NCBI GenBank assembly: GCA_050732635.1
Contig: JBOHRE010000062.1
Location: forward strand, 1-18,994
DNA: 18,994 nt
DNA from: JBOHRE01 sp050732635
Lineage (GTDB): Bacteria; Gemmatimonadota; Gemmatimonadetes; Longimicrobiales; RSA9
Direction of reading: 5' to 3'
Part shown: piece after piece, positions 6,897 through 14,402 of the stretch
Layout: each line of letters begins with the position of its first letter
Position numbering within the stretch: position 1 is the stretch's first letter
Made by a program: the position numbers and the translations under genes
The notes under the pieces: model-generated
Told to the model about the DNA's origin: nothing
Databases searched by the model: none
Seen by the model: the letters and a program-made list of their open reading frames with translations, nothing else

Positions 6897-8312
6897 ATGC
6901 CATACAACGAAACGGTCACGAATCTCGGACTCGAGCAGTACAAGTACGGGTTCGTCACGCAGGATCGGCCGGTCTTCAAGGCACGGCCGGGGCTGGACGA
7001 GGCGATCGTCCGGGAGATCTCGGCGCACAAGGCGGAGCCGGAATGGATGCTGAAGTTCCGGCTGGACGCGTTGCGCACGTACCTGGCGAAGCCGATGCCG
7101 ACCTGGGGCGGGGATCTCTCGCAGCTCGATCGTACACTGGACGAGATCTACTACTACATCCGACCTCAGGACCGGATGGAGCGCTCCTGGGACGATGTGC
7201 CGCAGGAGATCAAGGACACGTTCGAGAAGCTCGGCATCCCGGAGGCGGAACGGAAGGTCCTCGCGGGCGTGGGCGCGCAGTACGAGTCGGAGATGGTCTA
7301 CCACTCGCTCAAGAAGGAGTGGGAGGAGAAGGGCATCATCTTCGAGTCGATCGAGGACGGCCTGCGGCTCTACCCCGATCTGTTCCGCGAGCATTTCGCA
7401 ACCGTCATCCCGCCGGCTGACAACAAGTTCGCCGCGCTGAATTCCGCCGTCTGGTCCGGCGGCTCGTTCGTCTACATCCCGAAGGATGTCACGGTCGACA
7501 TTCCGCTGCAGGCGTACTTCCGCGTGAACGCGGAGAAGATGGGCCAGTTCGAGCGCACTCTGATCATTGTCGACGAAGGCGCGAACGCGCAGTATATCGA
7601 GGGCTGCACTGCGCCGGTGTACTCGACCGAGTCGTTCCACTCGGGCGTGATCGAGATCATCGTCAAGCCGAACGCGCGCTTCCGCTACGTCACCATTCAG
7701 AACTGGTCGCACAACATGTACAACCTCGTGACCCAGCGGGCGCTGGTGCAGGAGGGTGGCCACATGGAGTGGCTGGATGGGAACCTCGGCTCGAAGCTCA
7801 CGATGAAGTATCCGTCCTGCTACTTGGTGGGTGAGGGCGCGCACGGCGAGATCCTATCGATCGCCTACGCGGGTAATGGTCAGCACCAGGACACCGGCGG
7901 CAAGGTCGTGCACGCGGCGCCGCACACCACGTCGCAGATCATGTCGAAGTCGATCTCACGTGGCACGGGCCGCGCCTCCTACCGTGGACTCTGCAAGGTG
8001 TACGAGGGTGCCGACCACGCCAAGTCCAACGTCGAGTGCGATGCGCTGCTGCTCGACGAAACGGCGCGGACCGATACGTTCCCGTACATCGAGATCGAGG
8101 AGCACAGCGCCAATGTCGGTCATGAGGCGTCCGTCTCGAAGATCGGCGAAGAGCAGCTGTTCTACCTCATGAGCCGCGGTCTGTCCGAGGAGCAGGCGGC
8201 GACGATGATCGTGCGCGGGTTCATCGAGCCGATCGCCAAGCTGCTGCCGCTCGAGTACGCGGTCGAGCTGAATCGGCTGATCGAGCTCGAAATGGAGGGC
8301 AGTGTTGGCTGA
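6897..8312 (+). CDS. sufB: SufB, Fe-S cluster scaffold subunit
   Basis: Scaffold protein of 471 residues on which nascent Fe-S clusters form in the SufBC2D complex. A strong ribosome-binding sequence (AGAGAGG, 6884-6890) precedes the ATG at 6897. Family features include the N-terminal YKYGFVT, the long beta-helix with SVWSGGSFVYIPKDV around residues 183-197, the VEGC-type YIEGCTAP segment, and the C-terminal MSRGLSEEQA. Cys381 in NVECDALLLD aligns with E. coli Cys405, which accepts sulfur and carries the cluster. No intein or other insertion is present. The stop overlaps the start of sufD by up to 11 bp, so the two are probably translated together in matching amounts. Confidence 0.96.
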   Translation: MPYNETVTNLGLEQYKYGFVTQDRPVFKARPGLDEAIVREISAHKAEPEWMLKFRLDALRTYLAKPMPTWGGDLSQLDRTLDEIYYYIRPQDRMERSWDDVPQEIKDTFEKLGIPEAERKVLAGVGAQYESEMVYHSLKKEWEEKGIIFESIEDGLRLYPDLFREHFATVIPPADNKFAALNSAVWSGGSFVYIPKDVTVDIPLQAYFRVNAEKMGQFERTLIIVDEGANAQYIEGCTAPVYSTESFHSGVIEIIVKPNARFRYVTIQNWSHNMYNLVTQRALVQEGGHMEWLDGNLGSKLTMKYPSCYLVGEGAHGEILSIAYAGNGQHQDTGGKVVHAAPHTTSQIMSKSISRGTGRASYRGLCKVYEGADHAKSNVECDALLLDETARTDTFPYIEIEEHSANVGHEASVSKIGEEQLFYLMSRGLSEEQAATMIVRGFIEPIAKLLPLEYAVELNRLIELEMEGSVG

Positions 8313-9624
8313 CCTCGCGCCTCCGGCGCTCGGCATCGGCGAGACGCTGGAGCGCGAGGCCGTCGAGTCGCTGGCTCGCGCCGATGCACCGTGGTTGCGG
8401 GCAAGGCGCCTGGAGGCGGCGGCTGCGTACGACCGCATGCCGTTCCCCACGACGCGTCTCGAGGAGTGGCGCTATACCGAGGTCGCGCAGCTCAAGCTGG
8501 ACGAGGTCCAGATCGCCGAGCTGCGGCCGCACACCGAGGTCCCTGCGGCGGCCCGCGCGCTGATCGACGGAAAGGCCGCCTCCGGGACGGTCATCCAGGT
8601 CGACGCCGCCATCGCCGCAACCACGCTCGACCCGGTGCTGGCGGCGCAGGGTGTGCTACTGGCCGACCTGGCCACCGCCGCAGTCGAGCACGCCGAGCTC
8701 GTCGAGCCGTACCTCGGCACGCGTGCCGTGCCCGCCGAGCTGGGCAAATTCGCCGCGCTGAACGGCGCGCTCTGGACCGCGGGCGTGCTGCTGCACGTGC
8801 CGGCGGGCGTGCGGCTCGAGACGCCGATCCGCGTCGTCCGCTACCTGACCGAGAGCGGCATCGCGGTGTTCCCGCGCACGCTCGTCATCGCCGAGGCGGG
8901 CAGCCACGTCGCGTTCGTCGAGGAGTTCGTCTCGCCCGACTTCGACCGGCCCACGTTGTCCTGCGGCGCGGTCGAGGTCTACGCCCGTGAGGGCGCACAG
9001 GTGATGTACGTTGGCATGCAGCGCTGGGGACGCGGCGTGCGTCACCTGTCGACGCAGCGAACCATCGCCGAGCGCGACGCGAGCCTGGACACTCTGGTCG
9101 TGAATCTCGGCGGCACTGTCGCTCGTGTCGACATGGCCACGCAGCTACAGGGCGCCGGCGCTCGGAGCGACATGCTGGGTCTGTACTTCGGGCGCGAGGA
9201 CCAGCACTTCGACCACAACACGCGGCAGGATCACATCGCGCCGCACGCGTCCAGCGACCTGCTCTACAAGGGCGCACTCTACGACCGCGCGCATGCGGTT
9301 TTCCGCGGGATCATCAAGGTCCATCCGCAAGCGCAGCGCACGGATGCGTACCAGACGAACCGCAACCTGCTGCTCTCCGAGGAGGCTCGGGCGGATTCGT
9401 TGCCGAACCTCGAGATCGAGGCTGATGACGTACGCTGCTCGCATGGCGCGACGGTCGGGCAGATGGACGAGGAGGAGATCTTCTACCTGATGACGCGCGG
9501 GCTGAATCGGCGCACGGCCGAGAGTCTCGTCGTCTTCGGCTTCTTCGGCGAGGTTCTCGACCGGCTGCCGCTGCCCGGCGTCGTGCAGGAGCTGCGCGAT
9601 CGGATCGGCCGGTTGATCGGGTAG
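8302..9624 (+). CDS. sufD: SufD, Fe-S cluster assembly partner of SufB
   Basis: Paralogue of SufB that pairs with it and SufC. It has 440 residues from GTG 8302 or 439 from TTG 8305. GGAGG at 8294-8298, inside the end of sufB, sits 6 bases from the TTG but only 3 from the GTG, so TTG may be the real start. Features: PTTRLEEWRYTEV near the N-terminus, the beta-helix with LNGALWTAGVLLHVPAGV, the SDLLYKGALYDRAHAVFRG block, QTNRNLLLSEEARADSLPNLEI, and the C-terminal MTRGLNRRTAESLVVFGFF. His381 in CSHGATVG matches E. coli SufD His360, a residue implicated with SufB Cys405 in cluster formation. The next gene begins immediately after the TAG. Confidence 0.95.
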   Translation: MLADLAPPALGIGETLEREAVESLARADAPWLRARRLEAAAAYDRMPFPTTRLEEWRYTEVAQLKLDEVQIAELRPHTEVPAAARALIDGKAASGTVIQVDAAIAATTLDPVLAAQGVLLADLATAAVEHAELVEPYLGTRAVPAELGKFAALNGALWTAGVLLHVPAGVRLETPIRVVRYLTESGIAVFPRTLVIAEAGSHVAFVEEFVSPDFDRPTLSCGAVEVYAREGAQVMYVGMQRWGRGVRHLSTQRTIAERDASLDTLVVNLGGTVARVDMATQLQGAGARSDMLGLYFGREDQHFDHNTRQDHIAPHASSDLLYKGALYDRAHAVFRGIIKVHPQAQRTDAYQTNRNLLLSEEARADSLPNLEIEADDVRCSHGATVGQMDEEEIFYLMTRGLNRRTAESLVVFGFFGEVLDRLPLPGVVQELRDRIGRLIG

Positions 9625-9939
9625 ATGCCAGGCGGGTTCACGCGCGTCGCGAGCCTGGAGCAGCTGCCGCCCGGTCAGCTCCTGGGGCTCGAGATCGACG
9701 GCCACCGAATCTGCCTCGCGAACGTCGACGGTGAGGTCTATGCCGTGCGTGACAACTGTACGCACAAGGATTTCCCACTCTCGGCCGGTCGGCTCGAGGA
9801 TGCCCGCATCGAATGCGCTTGGCATGGTGCGCGCTTCGATGTCCGGACCGGCCGGGCGCTGGCGTTGCCCGCGATCCGGCCCGTGAAGAGCTACGAGGTC
9901 CGCGTCGAGGGTGACGACATCTTCGTCGCATTGGATTGA
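9625..9939 (+). CDS. Rieske-type [2Fe-2S] ferredoxin in the suf operon
   Basis: A 104-residue soluble Rieske protein, close in size and motif to the ferredoxin subunits of aromatic-ring dioxygenases. The cluster ligands are Cys45 and His47 in NCTHKDFPL and Cys64 and His67 in ECAWHGARFD; there is no signal peptide or membrane anchor. The ATG abuts the sufD stop with no gap, and sufS starts 8 bases after its own stop, so it is an integral member of the operon. No oxygenase or reductase genes are nearby, which argues against a catabolic role. Rieske genes of this kind also sit in suf operons of some actinobacteria. An electron-donor role in cluster assembly, or simply being a client, is inference. 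Confidence 0.92.
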   Translation: MPGGFTRVASLEQLPPGQLLGLEIDGHRICLANVDGEVYAVRDNCTHKDFPLSAGRLEDARIECAWHGARFDVRTGRALALPAIRPVKSYEVRVEGDDIFVALD

Positions 9940-9947
9940 GCGTGACC

Positions 9948-11216
9948 ATGGCTACCATTCCCGCCAGCCCGTTCGGCACCGCCATCGCGCCGTTGGACAG
10001 CGCGGCGATCCGCGCGCAGTTCCCGGCACTCGACCAGCTGGTGAATGACCGGCCGCTCATCTATCTCGACAGCGCGGCCACCGCGCAGCGCCCGCGCGCC
10101 GTGCTCGCTGCCGAGCTCGACTTCTACGAGCACGACAATGCCAACGTGCATCGCGGGCTCTACGAGCTATCGCGGCGCGCGACCGACCGCTATGAGGCAG
10201 CGCGCGCTCGCGTGGCCCGGTTCCTCAACGCGTCCACACCCGCCGAGGTGATCTGGACGCGGGGCACCACGGAATCCATCAATCTGGTTGCAGCCAGCTG
10301 GGGCGCCGCCAACCTGCGGCCGGACGACGAGATCCTGCTCACCGTGCTGGAGCACCACTCGAATCTGGTGCCCTGGCAGCTCATCGCGGAACGTACGGGT
10401 GCGCGCGTTCGCGCGCTGGACATCGACGAGCAGGGCCGCCTGCGGCTCGATCAGCTTGCCGAGCTGCTCGGCCCACGCACGCGCATGGTCGCGCTGAACC
10501 ACATCTCGAACGCGCTCGGCACGATCAACCCGGTCGAGGAGGTCTGCCGTCGCGCGCACGAGGCCGGCGCACTGGTGCTCATCGACGGAGCGCAGGGCGC
10601 GCCGCACCTGCCGCTGGACGTGCAGGCCATTGGCTGTGACTTCTATGCGCTCTCGGCGCACAAGCTCGGCGGGCCGATGGGGATCGGCGCCCTCTGGGGC
10701 CGGCGCGAGCTACTCGAGGCGATGCCGCCGTATCAGGGTGGCGGCGAGATGATCGACAGCGTCTCGATCGAGCGCTCGACCTGGGCCGAGCTGCCGCACA
10801 AGTTCGAGGCGGGCACGCCGAATGTCGCCGGCGCGATCGGCATGGCTGCGGCGCTCGACTTCCTCGACCGCCTCGGCCGAGACCGCATCGCCGAGCACGA
10901 GGCCGACCTCGTCGCTCATGGCCTCGAGCGCCTCGGCGCGATCGCCGGGCTGCGCCTCTTCGGCCCGACCGCCGCCGCCGAGCGCATAGCCGTGTTTTCC
11001 TTCGCGCTCGACGGACTACACCCGCACGACATCGCCACCATCCTCGACGCCGAAGGCATTGCCGTTCGGGCCGGGCATCACTGCGCGCAGCCACTCATGC
11101 GGCGTCTCGGCGTGCCGGCCACGACCCGCGCGTCCTGTTATGTCTACAACACGCGCGAGGAGATCGATCGCCTCGGCGAAGGACTCGAGCGCGCCCGCTC
11201 CGTCTTCGGGCTGTGA
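9948..11216 (+). CDS. sufS: SufS, group II cysteine desulfurase
   Basis: PLP enzyme that removes sulfur from L-cysteine as a persulfide, releasing alanine, and passes the sulfur to SufU. From the ATG at 9948 it has 422 residues. The N-terminal block YLDSAATAQRP and NVHRGLYELSRRATDRYE are typical of SufS/CsdA. The PLP lysine is Lys239 in SAHKLGGPMGIG, and the persulfide cysteine is Cys379 in RAGHHCAQPLM, with the short loop of group II enzymes. In-frame TTG (9936) and GTG (9942) are alternative starts; the TTG would overlap the Rieske stop. The stop overlaps the sufU start as GTGA. The partner being SufU rather than SufE fits the Gram-positive type pairing. Confidence 0.95.
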   Translation: MATIPASPFGTAIAPLDSAAIRAQFPALDQLVNDRPLIYLDSAATAQRPRAVLAAELDFYEHDNANVHRGLYELSRRATDRYEAARARVARFLNASTPAEVIWTRGTTESINLVAASWGAANLRPDDEILLTVLEHHSNLVPWQLIAERTGARVRALDIDEQGRLRLDQLAELLGPRTRMVALNHISNALGTINPVEEVCRRAHEAGALVLIDGAQGAPHLPLDVQAIGCDFYALSAHKLGGPMGIGALWGRRELLEAMPPYQGGGEMIDSVSIERSTWAELPHKFEAGTPNVAGAIGMAAALDFLDRLGRDRIAEHEADLVAHGLERLGAIAGLRLFGPTAAAERIAVFSFALDGLHPHDIATILDAEGIAVRAGHHCAQPLMRRLGVPATTRASCYVYNTREEIDRLGEGLERARSVFGL

Positions 11217-11671
11217 CCGAGATCGACCGCTCCACGCCCGATCTCGGCTCGCTGTTCCAGGAGCTGATCCTGAATCATTACAAACGGCCGCGGAACAGGG
11301 GTCGGATCGAGCGGCCTGACGCCGAAGTCCACATGAACAATCCGGCCTGCGGCGACGAGGTCCAGCTGCAGCTCCGGATCCGTGAGGATGTGATCGAAGA
11401 CGTGAAATTCGAGGGCGTGGGCTGCTCGATCTCGCAGGCCTCGATCTCGATGATGACCGACCTGCTGAAGGGCAAAAGTCGCGAGGATGCCGTCGCGCTG
11501 ATGCGCCGCTTCACCGAGATGATGCATGGCGACGCCGCGGCCGCAGCGGACAAGGCGCTCGGCCAGCTGCGCGCGCTCGCCGGCGTCAGCAAGTTCCCGG
11601 TGCGCATCAAGTGCGCGCTGCTCGGCTGGAACGCGCTGGAGGAGGGACTCAAGCAGGCGCTGCGCGACTGA
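11213..11671 (+). CDS. sufU: SufU, zinc-dependent sulfurtransferase partner of SufS
   Basis: A 152-residue IscU-fold protein. In SUF systems of this type it accepts the persulfide from SufS by zinc-ligand swapping. The GTG start overlaps the sufS stop (GTGA). Ligand residues are visible: Cys46 and Asp48 in NPACGDEV, Cys71 in GVGCSISQAS, and Cys134 in RIKCALLGWNAL. Between Cys71 and Cys134 lies the longer insertion that separates SufU from IscU, and the C-terminal LLGW replaces the IscU HCS-type chaperone context. No hscA or hscB is nearby. It is the last gene of the operon; no sufT or sufR gene is seen. Confidence 0.94.
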   Translation: MTEIDRSTPDLGSLFQELILNHYKRPRNRGRIERPDAEVHMNNPACGDEVQLQLRIREDVIEDVKFEGVGCSISQASISMMTDLLKGKSREDAVALMRRFTEMMHGDAAAAADKALGQLRALAGVSKFPVRIKCALLGWNALEEGLKQALRD

Positions 11672-11688
11672 GCCGCGCGGCGCAGCGC
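11657..11688. terminator. Inverted repeat at the sufU / acetyltransferase convergence
   Basis: GCGCTGCGC (11657-11665) and GCGCAGCGC (11680-11688) are perfect complements with a 14-base loop. The repeat covers the sufU stop and ends just before the convergent acetyltransferase stop. It could act as a two-way terminator in the 18-bp gap, but there is no T-run on either side, so intrinsic termination is doubtful. Confidence 0.4.
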
Positions 11689-11689
11689 A

Positions 11690-12949
11690 TCAGAACGCGT
11701 CGGGCAGCCAGAAGCTCTGGCTCACGGCGAACGCCGCGTCGAGCAGCCGCTCCGGATCCTCGACCTGTGCGCTGCCCAGCCGGCACGCCGTCGACGGCGC
11801 CATTTCGCCCGCCCAGATCTGCGCGAACGTCGCCGGCTCGACGATCAGTGACGCATCGGCCGCGTCGCACGGTCCCTGGACGACCCGCGCGACGCCGGCG
11901 CCGACCTCCACTGCCCACGGTCCTGCGTTCTCCGGCAGCTCGCGGTCGCGAACCTCGATCCGGGCACGGAACCCACTGTCCGGCGCCGCGCCCCACGCGC
12001 GCGATTCGAGCGCTCGAGGCACGTCCAGCACGCGCAGCATCGGCCCGCGCAGCGCCCGCGCGACCGGATCCCAGAGCCGCCGCCGGGACGGCCTGAAGCG
12101 CGGCGGCCGCGGGTCGCGCAGCCGCAGGTCGAAGCACTCGTCGGGCCGAGCTTCGTACGTGATCTGCGGCCACTGGTCGGCCTGGGCACCGATCCAGCCC
12201 AGCAGCGCGCGATAGGCTACAGCGCCCTCCGCCACCAGCTCACGCACGGTCAGCGTCCGATCCGCCGCCACTCGCTGCCGCCCGCGCTGCACAAGCAGGT
12301 AGCCGCGCAGCGTGCCGGCGTCCTCATGGAGCACCACGTCGGTCGGCGCGGCGAGGTGCGCATCCCAGGCGCCGGCCGGCCGGCGAATCGGGCCGTGGCT
12401 GCGCTCCGCGACGCGCGCGAAGCAGCGTTCGATCGCCGGCCGGTCATCTTGCCCCGCCAGGCGAACGCCGGCGACGAGCTCGGCGTCGCTCTCGAGCGCG
12501 CGGGCGGCAAAGCGGAAGCCGAGCAGCGTGCCGACGTAACCCCAGCCGAGCGCACGGTAGAAGTCGGGCCGGAACGGGTAGAGCGCACTGACCACATCGC
12601 CCCTCTCGCGGCCGATGCGCAGCGCATCACGGCAGAGGGCGGCACCGATGCCCTGTCGTCGCGCCTGTGGCGCGACGGCCACGGCGCCCAAGCCCAGCAT
12701 CGGCAGCTCGGCGCCGGCCAGAAACTGCCTGAACGGGTACAGCCGGCAGCCCGCAACAAGGTGGCCAGCGCGCTCGAGCATCCAGCAGTCGTCGATGCCG
12801 CCGTACAATGCCCGGCTCTCGAGCTGTCGTACGCGGTCATCGACCGTGCGCTCGTCGGGGAACGCGCGGACCCACAGCTCCGCGAGCGCACGCGCGTCAC
12901 GCCGCGTCGCCTGCCGCAGCAAACCGCCGGTCCGTCTGGCCTTCGCCAT
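11690..12949 (-). CDS. Eis-like GNAT N-acetyltransferase
   Basis: Predicted acetyl-CoA-dependent N-acetyltransferase of the Eis family (COG4552), 419 residues. The ATG at 12949 follows an excellent ribosome-binding sequence (GGAGGT, 6 bases away), which settles the start even though the frame is open further upstream. Domain order fits Eis: a first GNAT domain with the acetyl-CoA loop in VAVAPQARRQGIGAAL (about 90-105) and the FYRALGWGY segment (Tyr131) where Eis proteins keep a catalytic tyrosine; a second, degenerate GNAT domain; and a C-terminal SCP2-like domain. The chain ends in Phe419, and in Eis enzymes the terminal carboxylate takes part in catalysis. Mycobacterial Eis acetylates aminoglycosides and proteins, but the substrate here cannot be inferred. 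It converges with sufU and diverges from the thiolase. Confidence 0.85.
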   Translation of the reverse strand: MAKARRTGGLLRQATRRDARALAELWVRAFPDERTVDDRVRQLESRALYGGIDDCWMLERAGHLVAGCRLYPFRQFLAGAELPMLGLGAVAVAPQARRQGIGAALCRDALRIGRERGDVVSALYPFRPDFYRALGWGYVGTLLGFRFAARALESDAELVAGVRLAGQDDRPAIERCFARVAERSHGPIRRPAGAWDAHLAAPTDVVLHEDAGTLRGYLLVQRGRQRVAADRTLTVRELVAEGAVAYRALLGWIGAQADQWPQITYEARPDECFDLRLRDPRPPRFRPSRRRLWDPVARALRGPMLRVLDVPRALESRAWGAAPDSGFRARIEVRDRELPENAGPWAVEVGAGVARVVQGPCDAADASLIVEPATFAQIWAGEMAPSTACRLGSAQVEDPERLLDAAFAVSQSFWLPDAF

Positions 12950-13102
12950 TCGCCACCTCCGCTGGCGATGATGCCGCCGCCGGCGCGCGACGCGCAACGG
13001 CGCGCCTTGCGGCCTGCAGCGGTACCATCGAGCTTGGCCCGACCAGTGACCGGGCGGCGTTGCCGATGGTGAAGGGCGCCGGACCAACGGACGAGGAGGC
13101 GC

Positions 13103-14398
13103 GTGGAGTTTCCGCAGGGACGTCGCACGGCGATCGTAGCAGGTTGCCGCACGCCCTTCAGCCGGGCCGGCACGCACTTCGCCGACCTGAGCGCGATCGA
13201 CCTCGGCACCCTCGCCGTGCGCGAGGTCGTGGACCGCGCAGGGCTCGAGCCGGACGCCGTCGACGAGGTCATCTACGGCACCGTGGTGCACGCCGTGACC
13301 GCGCCCAACATCGCACGGGAAGTGACACTGCGCGCCGGCCTGCCGCCGAGCACGCCTGCCTTCACGGTCTCGCGCGCGTGCGCGTCCGCGAACCAGGCCA
13401 TCACCTCCGGCGCCGAAGCCATCGCCGTAGGGGACGCAGACGTCATTGTCGCCGGTGGCGCCGAGGCGCTGTCCGACATCCCGATCCTGGTCGGCAAGAA
13501 GCTGCGCAACCGGCTGATCGATGCGTCGCGCGCCAGGACGCCGCTCGACAAGGTACGCGCCTTCGCCGGGTTCCGGCCGTCCGAGCTCGTGCCGCTGACG
13601 CCGGCGATCGCCGAGCCGACCACCGGCGAAACCATGGGCGAGAGCGCCGAGCGGATGGCCAGGGAGAACGGCATCGCGCGCGAGGCGCAGGACCGCTGGG
13701 CGCTGCGCTCGCACCAGCGCGCGGCCGCAGGCACGCGTGACGGCCGGCTGACCGCCGAGATCGTGCGGGTCTTCGTACCGCCCGACTACGAGACCGTCGT
13801 CGAGCGCGACAACGGCATCCGCGATGATACCAGCCTCGAGAAGCTGGCCTCACTGCGCCCGGCCTTCGATCGCCAGCACGGCACCGTTACCGCCGGCAAC
13901 TCCTCCGGGCTGACCGACGGCGCAGCCGCGGTCGTGCTGATGAGCGAAGCGCGCGCCAGAGCCGTCGGCATCGAGCCGCTCGGCTACATCCGCAGCTGGG
14001 CCTACGCCGCGCTGTCGCCCGCCGATCAGCTGCTGCAGGGCCCCGCCTACGCCGCGCCGATTGCGCTCGATCGGGCAGGGCTTGCCATGAGCGACATCGA
14101 GCTCTGGGAGATGCACGAGGCCTTCGCCGCGCAGGTGCTGTCCAACCTGCAGGCGCTCGACTCCGATCGCTTCGCGCGCGAGAAGCTCGGCCGCGATCGC
14201 AAGGTCGGCATCCTGCCCGATGAGCGCATCAACGTCCTGGGCGGCAGCATCGCGCTCGGCCACCCCTTCGGCGCAACCGGCGGCCGACTCACCATCACGC
14301 TGCTCAACGAGATGCAGCGCCGCGGCCTCGGCCTCGGCCTGATCACCGTATGCGCCGCCGGTGCCCTCGGCTTTGCCATGGTCGTCGAGCGCGCCTGA
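13103..14398 (+). CDS. Acetyl-CoA C-acyltransferase (3-ketoacyl-CoA thiolase, FadI type)
   Basis: Thiolase of 431 residues, predicted to cleave 3-ketoacyl-CoA in fatty-acid beta-oxidation. The GTG at 13103 lies 3 bases after GAGGAGG. The nucleophile is Cys93 in SRACASANQA, the HEAF histidine is His338 in EMHEAFAAQVL, the GHP histidine is His387 in LGHPFGATGGR, and the second catalytic cysteine is Cys417 in VCAAGALGFAM. The CAAG form of the last motif, and the length, resemble FadI and the mitochondrial trifunctional beta subunit rather than FadA/AtoB thiolases, which read CxGGG. No fadJ or fadB partner is in the window. An anion symporter follows 4 bp after the stop, suggesting co-transcription. 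Confidence 0.9.
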   Translation: MEFPQGRRTAIVAGCRTPFSRAGTHFADLSAIDLGTLAVREVVDRAGLEPDAVDEVIYGTVVHAVTAPNIAREVTLRAGLPPSTPAFTVSRACASANQAITSGAEAIAVGDADVIVAGGAEALSDIPILVGKKLRNRLIDASRARTPLDKVRAFAGFRPSELVPLTPAIAEPTTGETMGESAERMARENGIAREAQDRWALRSHQRAAAGTRDGRLTAEIVRVFVPPDYETVVERDNGIRDDTSLEKLASLRPAFDRQHGTVTAGNSSGLTDGAAAVVLMSEARARAVGIEPLGYIRSWAYAALSPADQLLQGPAYAAPIALDRAGLAMSDIELWEMHEAFAAQVLSNLQALDSDRFAREKLGRDRKVGILPDERINVLGGSIALGHPFGATGGRLTITLLNEMQRRGLGLGLITVCAAGALGFAMVVERA

Positions 14399-14402
14399 CA
14401 CC

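Noticed and set aside
6891..7844. 317-codon minus-strand frame opposite sufB
   Set aside because: sufB on the other strand is unmistakable; this frame has shadow-type composition and no motif.
9625..9939. Part of an aromatic dioxygenase system
   Set aside because: No oxygenase large or small subunit and no ferredoxin reductase gene is nearby; the gene is tightly packed inside the suf operon.
12950..13714. N-terminal extension of the Eis-like acetyltransferase to 674 residues
   Set aside because: The extra part runs antisense through the thiolase gene, and a strong GGAGGT precedes the internal ATG at 12949, where the GNAT domain begins.
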